From an uncultured Eubacteriales bacterium (GTDB lineage: Bacteria > Bacillota > Clostridia > Oscillospirales > CAG-272), in NCBI GenBank assembly GCA_934446485.1, contig CAKSEM010000017.1:1-13773 (forward strand): a DNA stretch of 13,773 nt. Reading direction: 5' to 3'. Within the stretch, counting starts at the first letter, position 1, and every line of letters begins with the position of its first letter. The translations under genes and the position numbers were made by a program. This document shows, one piece after another, positions 8,201 to 13,570 of the stretch. The notes beneath the pieces are model-generated. The model was not told the origin of the DNA. It searched no databases and saw only the letters and a program-made list of their open reading frames with translations.

Positions 8201-8378
8201 CCTCGCTCGGAATCCTGACCGTCTTCTCCTTTCCCCGGTAACCGAATATTCTGCAGTGATCGTCAAAAATATCAACGTAAAAGTCATCACGCACCTCTGC
8301 AGAGGCTCCGATAGGCATGACGCACAGCAGCATGACCGCTGCCAGAATCACCGCCTGCACTCTCACGCTCAGTTTCAT
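5217..8378 (-). CDS. Secreted S-layer-anchored surface protein: BspA-type leucine-rich repeats, Ig-like domain, papain-like peptidase domain, three SLH repeats
   Basis: A 1053-residue exported protein. Signal peptide: basic start, hydrophobic VQAVILAAVMLLCVMPIGASA, cleavage probably after residue 28. Residues about 78-330 are BspA/LRR_5 repeats (recurring IPxxVxxIGxxAFxxCxxL pattern), ending in the usual YYAGTAEDW module. About 335-445 resembles an SbsA-type bacterial Ig domain. About 455-660 looks like a papain-like cysteine peptidase: GGSCYG with Cys509, YGHAIV with His600, and Asp620/Asn622 after the His; no glutamine is found at the papain oxyanion position, so activity is uncertain. About 670-870 is beta-rich with no recognised family. 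SLH repeats lie at 877-925, 936-985 and 999-1047, the third degenerate; such repeats bind pyruvylated wall polymers. The start at 8378 gives a proper signal peptide and has GGAG 6 bases upstream. It is transcribed alone from a promoter at 8547-8575, and no terminator follows. Confidence 0.85.
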   Translation of the reverse strand: MKLSVRVQAVILAAVMLLCVMPIGASAEVRDDFYVDIFDDHCRIFGYRGKEKTVRIPSEADGKPVTEVDGEPYLEYWHSVEEIIIPDSVEWIRPTAFFECEQLKKVDIPGSVYIIDDMAFYGCMSLTEITIPAGVNEIGDGVFGECVLLERVQIADGLKKIGADAFGGCAELEEIYIPSSVTEIGGDIFRECGKLGRIEVDANNPRYVSGGNCLIDRTNGTLINGCRSSVIPEDGTVSAVGEYSFYCRNGLVRLNIPEGVGAIGKFAFMNCKDLVSVSIPISTTEIAPYAFAGTALTDVYYAGTAEDWEKINIAKGNEQLIYNAEIHFGVEFPSPLRLVSSSVSDGAVAAGDDLILHFDRNIAVNPDVNSGQAIRIITEENVGRYYDSYAVTDGGFISGDTLTVPGALRGLSGKRCRLTVSPDFIRSADDGSVRFGGIADGELTFLRSFDAVSDGNSFTHSNRNEESGFYGIHDYAMSERAFEKLTEGLSAAEKDSIKKKKNSEWGGSCYGIATTAALVYEGTLSVSDISRSGKSYGSMPRPADNMRLLSSINYYYLTQYIKDLPMYGARGYSTALKRLIEILDGGECAVFCFARANYGHAIVALDYEVNGDEYVVRMYDENLRGYRYLTVDRDFENFRLSRDSDGSGSEKIARMGVYSPGEIYYGKPYGDTAAYASPMSLSGGGAYCRFTLDADADYTVTNGAGETLIYRYGEFSGTMQVYEYSGTVDENGGEWILKVPLSDSYTVEFADGTGEVAFTADSSFRSVSCDGAERAEIDMNGEITVSGSGRYGFVTYISTDEAVGENETNLISLSAVGEGAVSVGYSVAGGTVRAESDGELEMNFARAYVGVHSVELSDMTPDGDGVIAVTAEPQRMPFGDVSDGAWYRDAAEYVYRNSLMNGMSPTTFEPDRSMSRAMLVTVLWRMNSSPAVSGAAPFADLKQGWYRDAVAWAYENGIVNGKSATEFDPDGDITREQLATIMFRYAASCGADVSDRVPLEFPDAADTHGYAEDAMGWACAVGLIGGADGRLLPRRCASRAQVATIIMRYREEF

Positions 8379-8406
8379 AACTCTCTCCGTTCTGCCGCTG
8401 TGCGGC
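8376..8406 (-). promoter_or_regulatory. Hairpin-plus-ribosome-binding-site leader element, copy 2
   Basis: On the minus strand GCCGC, loop ACA, GCGGC (8394-8406) is followed by AGAACGGAGAGAGTTATG into the surface-protein start. GGAG at 8385-8388 is 6 bases before the ATG, as in copy 1. Upstream the leader (to about 8540) also carries the 9-mer AAGCCGTGC twice on the plus strand (8463-8471 and 8495-8503), of unknown meaning. Confidence 0.6.
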
Positions 8407-8546
8407 GAAGATAAAATTTTTGCTGTGCTTTCAGATGGAGGGGCATGCGCATGATTTAAAGAAAGCCGTGCGCAAAAAAGCTGCTCCTTATCATAAGCCG
8501 TGCACACCATTCACGTTCGCCGAGAATCAAGTCAAATTCTGCCTCA

Positions 8547-8575
8547 ATTATAACACAATCGCCACACAGCGTCAA
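8547..8575 (-). promoter_or_regulatory. Sigma-A promoter of the surface-protein gene
   Basis: On the minus strand TTGACG (8570-8575), 17-base spacer, TATAAT (8547-8552). Transcript start is expected near 8540, giving a leader of about 160 nt. The inverted repeat at 8583-8609 begins 8 bases upstream of the -35 box. Confidence 0.85.
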
Positions 8576-8582
8576 CAGTTTT

Positions 8583-8609
8583 GCCGACTCTACCATCGGT
8601 AGAGTCGGC
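8583..8609. repeat. Perfect inverted repeat between divergent promoters, candidate operator
   Basis: Arms GCCGACTCTACC (8583-8594) and GGTAGAGTCGGC (8598-8609) around ATC, 12 of 12 bases matched. It lies 8 bases upstream of the minus-strand -35 box and 57 bases upstream of the plus-strand -35 box. No T-run follows on either strand, so it is not an ordinary terminator. A transcription-factor site acting on one or both genes is inferred. Confidence 0.55.
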
Positions 8610-8665
8610 TCTCCCGCCGCAAAATGCGCCGTTTTCTTCGTGTAGAAGCTGTGTTGAGGTGTAGA

Positions 8666-8694
8666 TTGAGTTTTTTGCCCGCGTCAGATATAAT
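8666..8694 (+). promoter_or_regulatory. Sigma-A promoter of the degV-family gene
   Basis: TTGAGT (8666-8671), 17-base spacer and TATAAT (8689-8694). The start of transcription should be near 8701, where a small hairpin (AGGGAG 8703-8708 with CTCCCT 8714-8719, loop GCAAA) would form the very 5' end of the RNA. Confidence 0.85.
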
Positions 8695-8747
8695 ATGGGC
8701 AGAGGGAGGCAAACTCCCTAATACCACGCAAGGCTCAGGTGAAACGA

Positions 8748-9626
8748 ATGTCCTACACAATAATAACCGATACATCCGCAAACCTTCCGTCGGCATATCT
8801 TCGCCGACACGATATTGAGGTGATCCCGTTTTCATACTTTTACGACAGCGAGGAGCACACCTGCCTCGACACCGAAGCATGGGACGGTGAGGAATACTAC
8901 AGCGCTATCCGAAAAGGACTGCGCGTCACCACCTCGCAGATCACCCCACAGAGGTACGAGGACCGATTCCGTCCCATACTCGAAAGCGGGCATGACCTGC
9001 TCTATATCGGAATGTCGTCCGGGATCAGCGGCGCATTCCATTCGTCGCAGATCGCTGCAAGGAGTCTGCGCACCGAATTCCCCGACCGACGGATCGAGGT
9101 GCTCGACACACTCGGAGCATCGCTCGGCGAAGGACTGGTCGTCATGCGTGCCGTCGGTTACCGCGACGGCGGAGTTTCCATAGACGATGCAGTTTTGCGT
9201 CTGCGCGAGCTGCGCCGACGGATATGCCAGATATTCACCGTTGACGATCTCATGTTCCTGCGCCGCAGCGGACGTGTCTCAAGCGTAAGCGCCGTCGTCG
9301 GCTCGGTACTCGGAATAAAGCCCCTCCTGCGCGGCGATGAGCACGGCAAGATCATCAACTACGGTACGGTGCGCGGCAGACGACGTGCACTGCGCACACT
9401 CGCCGAACGGTTCGACGAAACGGCACTGTACCCCGAACGTCAGACCGTCGGCATCGCTCATGCGGGTGTCCCCGACGATGCCCAGGAGCTCGCGGAACTG
9501 ATCTCGCGCAGCGTGCCGCCGCGCGAGATCCTCACAGTCTGCTATGAACCCGTAACGGGAGCTCACGTGGGTCCCGGAACGGTAGCGCTCTTCTTTGAGG
9601 GAGACGAGGGAGTAAGACTCGTCTGA
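8748..9626 (+). CDS. DegV family (fatty-acid-binding, FakB-like) protein
   Basis: A 292-residue cytoplasmic protein of the DegV fold, which binds one fatty acid; the FakB members present it to the kinase FakA for phosphorylation and phospholipid synthesis. Seen: N-terminal YTIITDTSANLP, TTSQITP (61-67), the SSGISGAFHS loop (90-99) that holds the fatty-acid carboxylate, LRRSGRVS (171-178), GIKPLL (189-194) and C-terminal GAHVGPGT (271-278). The ATG at 8748 is chosen because AGGTGA (8737-8742) then serves as ribosome binding site at 5 bases; an in-frame GTG at 8739 lies inside that site. It is transcribed from its own promoter at 8666-8694. No fakA-type kinase gene is in the window, so which kinase it serves, if any, is unknown, and DegV proteins outside FakB have no proven role. 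Confidence 0.9.
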   Translation: MSYTIITDTSANLPSAYLRRHDIEVIPFSYFYDSEEHTCLDTEAWDGEEYYSAIRKGLRVTTSQITPQRYEDRFRPILESGHDLLYIGMSSGISGAFHSSQIAARSLRTEFPDRRIEVLDTLGASLGEGLVVMRAVGYRDGGVSIDDAVLRLRELRRRICQIFTVDDLMFLRRSGRVSSVSAVVGSVLGIKPLLRGDEHGKIINYGTVRGRRRALRTLAERFDETALYPERQTVGIAHAGVPDDAQELAELISRSVPPREILTVCYEPVTGAHVGPGTVALFFEGDEGVRLV

Positions 9627-9891
9627 CCCTCTCACGTCAGATTCGCGGACAATGTGCCGAGCGATGATTTGCATTTCAAAAACATCCGTCGGTTCCGAAA
9701 GCGGCTGATGGACGGCAGCCGAACGAAATTACGCCCGAGACGCGGCTCAGCTTGCAGTCCCGGGCGTATCTCGTGCCATTCGGCGAATATCGGACGCAGC
9801 ACACATGGGAGAGTTTGGCACAAAAGAACGGCGGTAGATGCCAAAATCTCACACCGGCGACCGTTCGGTAAATAAAGAGAACCCAAAAACC
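9627..9891. other. Gap of 265 bases after degV with no supported gene
   Basis: No terminator with a T-run is visible after degV. An 8-bp inverted repeat, TACGCCCG (9730-9737) with CGGGCGTA (9761-9768), encloses 23 bases. Open frames on both strands (73 and 84 codons) lack ribosome binding sites, ATG starts and family resemblance. No tRNA T-arm, T-box or SAM riboswitch signature is seen. It could hold a structured RNA or gene remnant, but the sequence does not show which. Confidence 0.5.
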
Positions 9892-9921
9892 TTGAAATAA
9901 ATGCCGACTCTGTGTTATACT
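9892..9921 (+). promoter_or_regulatory. Sigma-A promoter of the rbfA-nrnA-truB-metA operon
   Basis: TTGAAA (9892-9897), 18-base spacer, TATACT (9916-9921); a second overlapping TATACT lies at 9921-9926. The transcript should start near 9928, about 55 nt before rbfA. The spacer holds TGCCGACTCT, also found in the inverted repeat at 8583-8609. Confidence 0.75.
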
Positions 9922-9981
9922 ATACTATGGTTCGCAGCAGTCACGCGGCGACCTCCGAAATACAGAAAGCGAGCACAAGCT

Positions 9982-10380
9982 ATGCCGAAATACAGAAGAA
10001 ACAGAATAAACGACGCGGTAGCCCACGAGAGCGCCGATATCGTGCGCGACATCAAAGACCCGCGCATCTCGGGCATATTTCTGACCGTCACGGGTGCCGA
10101 CGTCACAGCCGACCTCAAGTATGCGAAGATATTCTATTCGTGCCTCGGCTCGGACGACCCGAAGGAGACCGCCGCAGGGCTTCGCTCAGCGACACCGTTC
10201 GTCAGACGCGAGCTTGCGTCCAGACTTAATCTGCGTATAACGCCCGAGCTCACGTTCGTGCGGGATAACGGTGCACAGCACGGCGCGGATATAGCGCGTA
10301 TACTCTCCGACATTACGACGGATCACCGCGGCGAGGAAAACGGCGGCAGCGTCGATGACGGCACGTCATCGGACGACTGA
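9982..10380 (+). CDS. rbfA: Ribosome-binding factor A
   Basis: A 133-residue protein that assists late maturation of the 30S subunit and 16S rRNA 5' end. Family features: N-terminal RRNRINDAVAHESADIVRDIKDPRISG, then the KH-type core with VTADLKYAKIFYSCLG, VRRELASRLNLRITPELTFVRD and the helix ADIARIL. The last 20 or so residues form an acidic Ser/Asp/Glu-rich tail beyond the usual core. The start at 9982 fits the family; the frame continues upstream to 9901 but those codons run through the promoter. The ribosome binding site is poor (GCGAGC at 9969-9974 at best). A 13-base direct repeat (9955-9967 and 9985-9997, CCGAAATACAGAA) straddles the start, so the leader repeats the first codons in frame. 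First gene of the operon. Confidence 0.92.
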   Translation: MPKYRRNRINDAVAHESADIVRDIKDPRISGIFLTVTGADVTADLKYAKIFYSCLGSDDPKETAAGLRSATPFVRRELASRLNLRITPELTFVRDNGAQHGADIARILSDITTDHRGEENGGSVDDGTSSDD

Positions 10381-10390
10381 GCCGCACCCG

Positions 10391-10432
10391 ACCGACCGCG
10401 AGGCGCACTCTTCGCATAACCGAGCGGTCGGT
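10391..10432 (+). repeat. Inverted repeat in the rbfA-nrnA gap
   Basis: Arms ACCGACCGC (10391-10399) and GCGGTCGGT (10424-10432) pair over 9 bp around a 24-base loop. No T-run follows, so it is not a standard terminator; it could be an RNA processing or stability hairpin between the two genes. Confidence 0.45.
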
Positions 10433-10486
10433 ACACCGGACACTCTGACCCGTCTATATTCCGAAGAAAGGGATCGGTAAACCGAA

Positions 10487-11527
10487 TTGCCTGAGATAAC
10501 AGAACCGTTTTCAAAGATAACCTTATCCGATATTATACACCGCCTTGCTGCATCCCGACGCGTGCTCATCGTTTCCCACACGAATCCCGACGGCGATACG
10601 CTCGGCTCAGCTGCCGCTCTCGCCGAGATCGTCTCCGCGATGGGCTCGGAGGCGCGCTGCACGGCACCCGAGTCCCCTTCGGAGCGGCTCTCCTTTATAA
10701 TTCCTCCCGAGCGGCTTCTTATCCCACTGTCGGACGACGGCACGGCGGACTCCTTTGACACGGTGTGCGCCGTGGACATAGCGTCCCCGTCACAACTCGG
10801 CTCTCTCTCCTGGCTTGCGGAGCGCGGGCAGATCGACTTTATGATCGACCACCACGCAACGGGGGAGCCGTTCGCGCCGTACCTCACGGATTCAGATGCC
10901 TCGGCGGTCGGTGAGATCATCTACCGCCTGTACCGCGAATCTCTCGATGCGGGGCTGATTCCGCCGATTCCGAATGCACTGCGCGGCGCGTATACAGCCA
11001 TCTCCTCAGACACAGGTTCCTTCAAGTATTCAAATGTAACCCCAGAAACCCACCTCATTGCAGCCGAGCTCGTTCGCGGAATATCGTGCGCCGATGACGG
11101 CGGTCCGTCAACCGAAGAGCTCTCCCGAACCCTGTTCGGACGTCGGACCATGCGCGATCTGCGAGCACAGGCGCTCACCATCCGAAATCTCAGCGTATCC
11201 GACGACGGCAGGATCGCGTCGGTCCTGTTCAGGCGTGACGAATACCTCGCCGAAGGTCTCTCGGAATCCGACCTCGGCGGCGGTGTCGAGACCCCGCGCT
11301 CGCTCGTCGGTGTCAAAATCGCACTCTCGGTGCGGCAGAACGCGTCGGATCCGAACCTATATAAGGTATCTTCACGATCAAACTGCGACACCGATGTTGC
11401 AGCGGTATGCGCCGCCTTCGGCGGCGGCGGACATCCTAAGGCGGCGGGCTGCTCCGTCACGGCAAGCTCGCCCGAAGAGGCACTCTCCACAGTAACGGAG
11501 GCATTCGCGGCGGCACTCACGGACTGA
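10487..11527 (+). CDS. nrnA: Bifunctional oligoribonuclease / pAp phosphatase NrnA (DHH-DHHA1)
   Basis: Manganese-dependent phosphoesterase that degrades 2-5 nt RNAs and dephosphorylates 3'-phosphoadenosine 5'-phosphate. The 346 residues show the DHH motifs in order: SHTNPDGDTLGS (30-41), AVDIA with Asp97, IDHH (120-123), SDTGSFKYSN (174-183), then the DHHA1 substrate-binding GGGGHPKAAG (312-321). The start is a TTG at 10487: an in-frame stop lies at 10478-10480 and no ATG or GTG precedes the first conserved motif. AAGGGA at 10468-10473 is the only candidate ribosome binding site, 13 bases away, so translation may be weak. The position between rbfA and truB is the usual one in Bacillota and supports the assignment. 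The gap to rbfA holds an inverted repeat. Confidence 0.92.
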   Translation: MPEITEPFSKITLSDIIHRLAASRRVLIVSHTNPDGDTLGSAAALAEIVSAMGSEARCTAPESPSERLSFIIPPERLLIPLSDDGTADSFDTVCAVDIASPSQLGSLSWLAERGQIDFMIDHHATGEPFAPYLTDSDASAVGEIIYRLYRESLDAGLIPPIPNALRGAYTAISSDTGSFKYSNVTPETHLIAAELVRGISCADDGGPSTEELSRTLFGRRTMRDLRAQALTIRNLSVSDDGRIASVLFRRDEYLAEGLSESDLGGGVETPRSLVGVKIALSVRQNASDPNLYKVSSRSNCDTDVAAVCAAFGGGGHPKAAGCSVTASSPEEALSTVTEAFAAALTD

Positions 11528-11542
11528 CTTCCCGATGGCGCC

Positions 11543-11590
11543 GCCGTGCACGGCAATCGCGCAAGACGCAGCGCGGCGGATTACCGCCGC
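11543..11590 (+). repeat. Two GC-rich palindromes in the nrnA-truB gap
   Basis: A perfect 12-base palindrome GCCGTGCACGGC (11543-11554) and a 7-bp hairpin GCGGCGG / CCGCCGC (11573-11579 and 11584-11590, loop ATTA). Neither is followed by T residues. They occupy most of the 102-base gap and suggest a folded intercistronic RNA rather than coding sequence. Confidence 0.4.
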
Positions 11591-11629
11591 ATTCACAGAA
11601 TCCCACACCGAAAGCGAGGCGCCGATCCA

Positions 11630-12565
11630 ATGTCAAGGAAGAAGCCCGACACCGTGAGCGGTGTCATCGTAATAAATAAGCATGCGGGTATCACATCCTT
11701 CGGGATCGTCGCGGCGATGCGCCGCCTGTTCGATACCTCGCGCGTCGGACACACGGGCACGCTCGATCCGATGGCAACGGGAGTCCTTCCCATACTCATC
11801 GGACGGGCAGTCAAGGCATCCGACTACTGCATGGCACACGACAAGCGCTACACCGCGACGATGCGTCTCGGAATTGAAACGGACACCGAAGACACTACGG
11901 GAAACGTTATACGCACTGCAGACACTCTGCCGAGCGCCGATGACGTGATCCGCTGCGCCGAGCGCTTCGTCGGCGAGATAAGCCAGATCCCACCGATGTA
12001 TTCCGCAATCAAGATCGGCGGGCAGAAGCTCGTCGATATCGCACGCCGGGGTGAAACGATAGAACGCGAGAGCCGCACGGTCACGGTAAGTGAGCTCAGT
12101 GTGACTCCGATCTCTCCGGACACGTACCGTCTCGACGTAGCCTGCTCAAAGGGCACGTATATACGCACGCTCTGCGCCGATATCGGGCGTGCGCTCGGCT
12201 GCGGCGGTGCCATGGCGTCGCTCGTCCGCACCGCAAGCGGCAGCTTTACGCTTGACGGCGCGCTGACGGTGGAGGAGATTGAAAAGCTCCCCTTCGAGGA
12301 GCGGCTCCGCCTGCCCCGACCGGTCGAAGAGCTGTTTTCCGAATATCCGGAAATCGGGCTCTCACCGTTCTTCGCCAATCTGTACCTATCCGGTACACCG
12401 CTCTATCAGGATCGCGTCGGAGCACACCTTGAAGCTGACCGCCTCGTGAGGCTGAAATTCGGCTCGCTCTTTCTCGGACTCGGACGCGCAGGTGTGCGCG
12501 ACGGAGTGCCGGTCATCTTATCAGAAAAGCTGTTCTACCTCGGACGCATTCCGAACGAACAATAA
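11630..12565 (+). CDS. truB: tRNA pseudouridine(55) synthase
   Basis: Makes pseudouridine 55 in the T-loop of elongator tRNAs. The 311 residues match the TruB length. Seen: GVIVINKHAGITSFG (11-25), catalytic GHTGTLDPMATGVLP (40-54) with nucleophile Asp46, YTATMRLGIETDTEDTTG, IGEISQIPPMYSAIKIGGQKL-type substrate loop (QIPPMYSAIK), and CSKGTYIRTLCADIG. The ATG at 11630 begins right where the family homology begins; an in-frame GTG at 11546 would add 28 Arg-rich residues spanning the palindromes and is rejected. The ribosome binding site is weak (AGG at 11617-11619). The C-terminal region continues past the catalytic domain into a short PUA-like tail. Third gene of the operon. Confidence 0.95.
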   Translation: MSRKKPDTVSGVIVINKHAGITSFGIVAAMRRLFDTSRVGHTGTLDPMATGVLPILIGRAVKASDYCMAHDKRYTATMRLGIETDTEDTTGNVIRTADTLPSADDVIRCAERFVGEISQIPPMYSAIKIGGQKLVDIARRGETIERESRTVTVSELSVTPISPDTYRLDVACSKGTYIRTLCADIGRALGCGGAMASLVRTASGSFTLDGALTVEEIEKLPFEERLRLPRPVEELFSEYPEIGLSPFFANLYLSGTPLYQDRVGAHLEADRLVRLKFGSLFLGLGRAGVRDGVPVILSEKLFYLGRIPNEQ

Positions 12566-12588
12566 AAATACTATTCAATGCAGCTACC

Positions 12589-12593
12589 GGAGG
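12589..12593 (+). promoter_or_regulatory. Ribosome binding site deciding the metA start
   Basis: GGAGG lies 6 bases before the ATG at 12600. The open frame extends back to 12492 inside truB, but this site and the family N-terminus fix the start. Confidence 0.75.
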
Positions 12594-12599
12594 TCTACT

Positions 12600-13526
12600 A
12601 TGCCGATCACAATACCTAAGAATCTGCCTGCAAGCGAAATACTCGCCGGAGAGAACATATTCGTCATGGAGGAAGGGCGTGCGCACACGCAGGACATCCG
12701 TCCGCTCCACCTCGCCGTTCTGAACCTCATGCCGACTAAAATCACGACGGAGACTCAGATCATCCGTCTCCTGTCGAACACGCCGCTCCAGATAGAATTG
12801 ACTCTGCTGCGCATGGAAACACACCGCTCGCTCAACACACCCGAAGAGCATATGCGCACATTTTACCGCAGCTTCAGCGATATTAAGGATCAGCGTTTCG
12901 ACGGACTGATAATTACCGGCGCGCCCGTCGAAAATCTCGAATTCGACGAAGTTGACTACTGGGACGAGCTGTGCGCGATCATGGCATGGTCGAAGAAGAA
13001 CGTATATTCAACCCTCCACATATGCTGGGCCGCACAGGCGGGACTGTTCTACCATTACGGAATCCCGAAGTATCCGCTTCCCAAGAAGATGTCGGGAGTA
13101 TTCATGCACCGCAACCTCGCGCCGTCGCATCCGCTGATGCGCGGATTTGACGAGGAGTTCCGTGCACCGCACTCGCGCCACACCGAGGTGAGGCGCGAGG
13201 ACATCGAACGTGCCGGCAAGCTCGATATACTTGCCGAATCCGATGAGGCCGGCGTGTATATCGTAGCCTCCGCGAAGCGTCGCCTGTTCTACGTCACGGG
13301 TCACAGCGAATACGATGCCGAAACGCTTGCGCTCGAATACCGCAGAGATCTGGCGCGCGGCATGGAGCCGAAGATTCCGCGTCACTATTTCCCGAGTGAT
13401 GATCCCGACTTGCCTCCGCACAACACGTGGCGCGCACACGCAAATCTTCTGTTCTCAAACTGGCTCAACTACTTTGTATATCAGAATACCCCGTACGATC
13501 TTGAAAAGATCGAAGAGATCGTCTGA
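12600..13526 (+). CDS. metA: Homoserine O-acyltransferase MetA, predicted acetyl-CoA specific
   Basis: First committed step of methionine synthesis: acylation of homoserine, glutamine-amidotransferase-like fold, cytoplasmic, 308 residues as usual. Seen: MPITIPKNLPA start, LNLMPTK (41-47), TGAPVEN (106-112), HICWAAQAGL with nucleophile Cys142, RHTEV (193-197), and GHSEYD (234-239) with His235 and Glu237. Residue 111 is Glu, the residue reported in Bacillus cereus MetA to select acetyl-CoA, where Gly at this place gives succinyl-CoA use; acetyltransferase activity is therefore inferred despite the common name homoserine O-succinyltransferase. It begins 34 bases after truB with no promoter between and no SAM riboswitch or T-box, so it is probably read through from the operon, or from a promoter inside truB. 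A terminator follows. Confidence 0.93.
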   Translation: MPITIPKNLPASEILAGENIFVMEEGRAHTQDIRPLHLAVLNLMPTKITTETQIIRLLSNTPLQIELTLLRMETHRSLNTPEEHMRTFYRSFSDIKDQRFDGLIITGAPVENLEFDEVDYWDELCAIMAWSKKNVYSTLHICWAAQAGLFYHYGIPKYPLPKKMSGVFMHRNLAPSHPLMRGFDEEFRAPHSRHTEVRREDIERAGKLDILAESDEAGVYIVASAKRRLFYVTGHSEYDAETLALEYRRDLARGMEPKIPRHYFPSDDPDLPPHNTWRAHANLLFSNWLNYFVYQNTPYDLEKIEEIV

Positions 13527-13539
13527 CAGAGTAACAGAC

Positions 13540-13570
13540 AGGCTCCGTCCCAATGGGACGGAGCCTTTTT
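13540..13570 (+). terminator. Rho-independent terminator after metA
   Basis: Perfect 12-bp stem (13540-13551 with 13555-13566, AGGCTCCGTCCC and its complement), loop AAT, followed by a T-run (13566-13570). It ends the second plus-strand operon 13 bases after the metA stop. Confidence 0.95.

Noticed and set aside
7398..8414. Plus-strand 338-codon frame antisense to the leucine-rich repeats
   Set aside because: The minus strand shows a signal peptide, LRR pattern and promoter; the antisense product is Arg/His-rich without any recognisable motif.
8450..8490. Possible leader peptide (12 codons from an ATG on the minus strand) in the surface-protein leader
   Set aside because: No ribosome binding site before it and no amino-acid run typical of attenuation peptides.
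8583..8609. Palindrome read as a rho-independent terminator
   Set aside because: No T-run on either strand and it lies between divergent, not convergent, genes.
9632..9886. Minus-strand 84-codon and plus-strand 73-codon frames in the degV-rbfA gap
   Set aside because: TTG and GTG starts, no ribosome binding sites, no family resemblance; listed as a gap without a supported gene.
10366..11556. Two long minus-strand frames opposite nrnA
   Set aside because: Ser/Arg-rich products typical of antisense frames in GC-rich genes; the plus strand encodes complete DHH and DHHA1 motifs.
11546..11629. N-terminal extension of truB from an in-frame GTG
   Set aside because: Arg-rich residues without family match, encoded across two palindromes; homology begins exactly at 11630.
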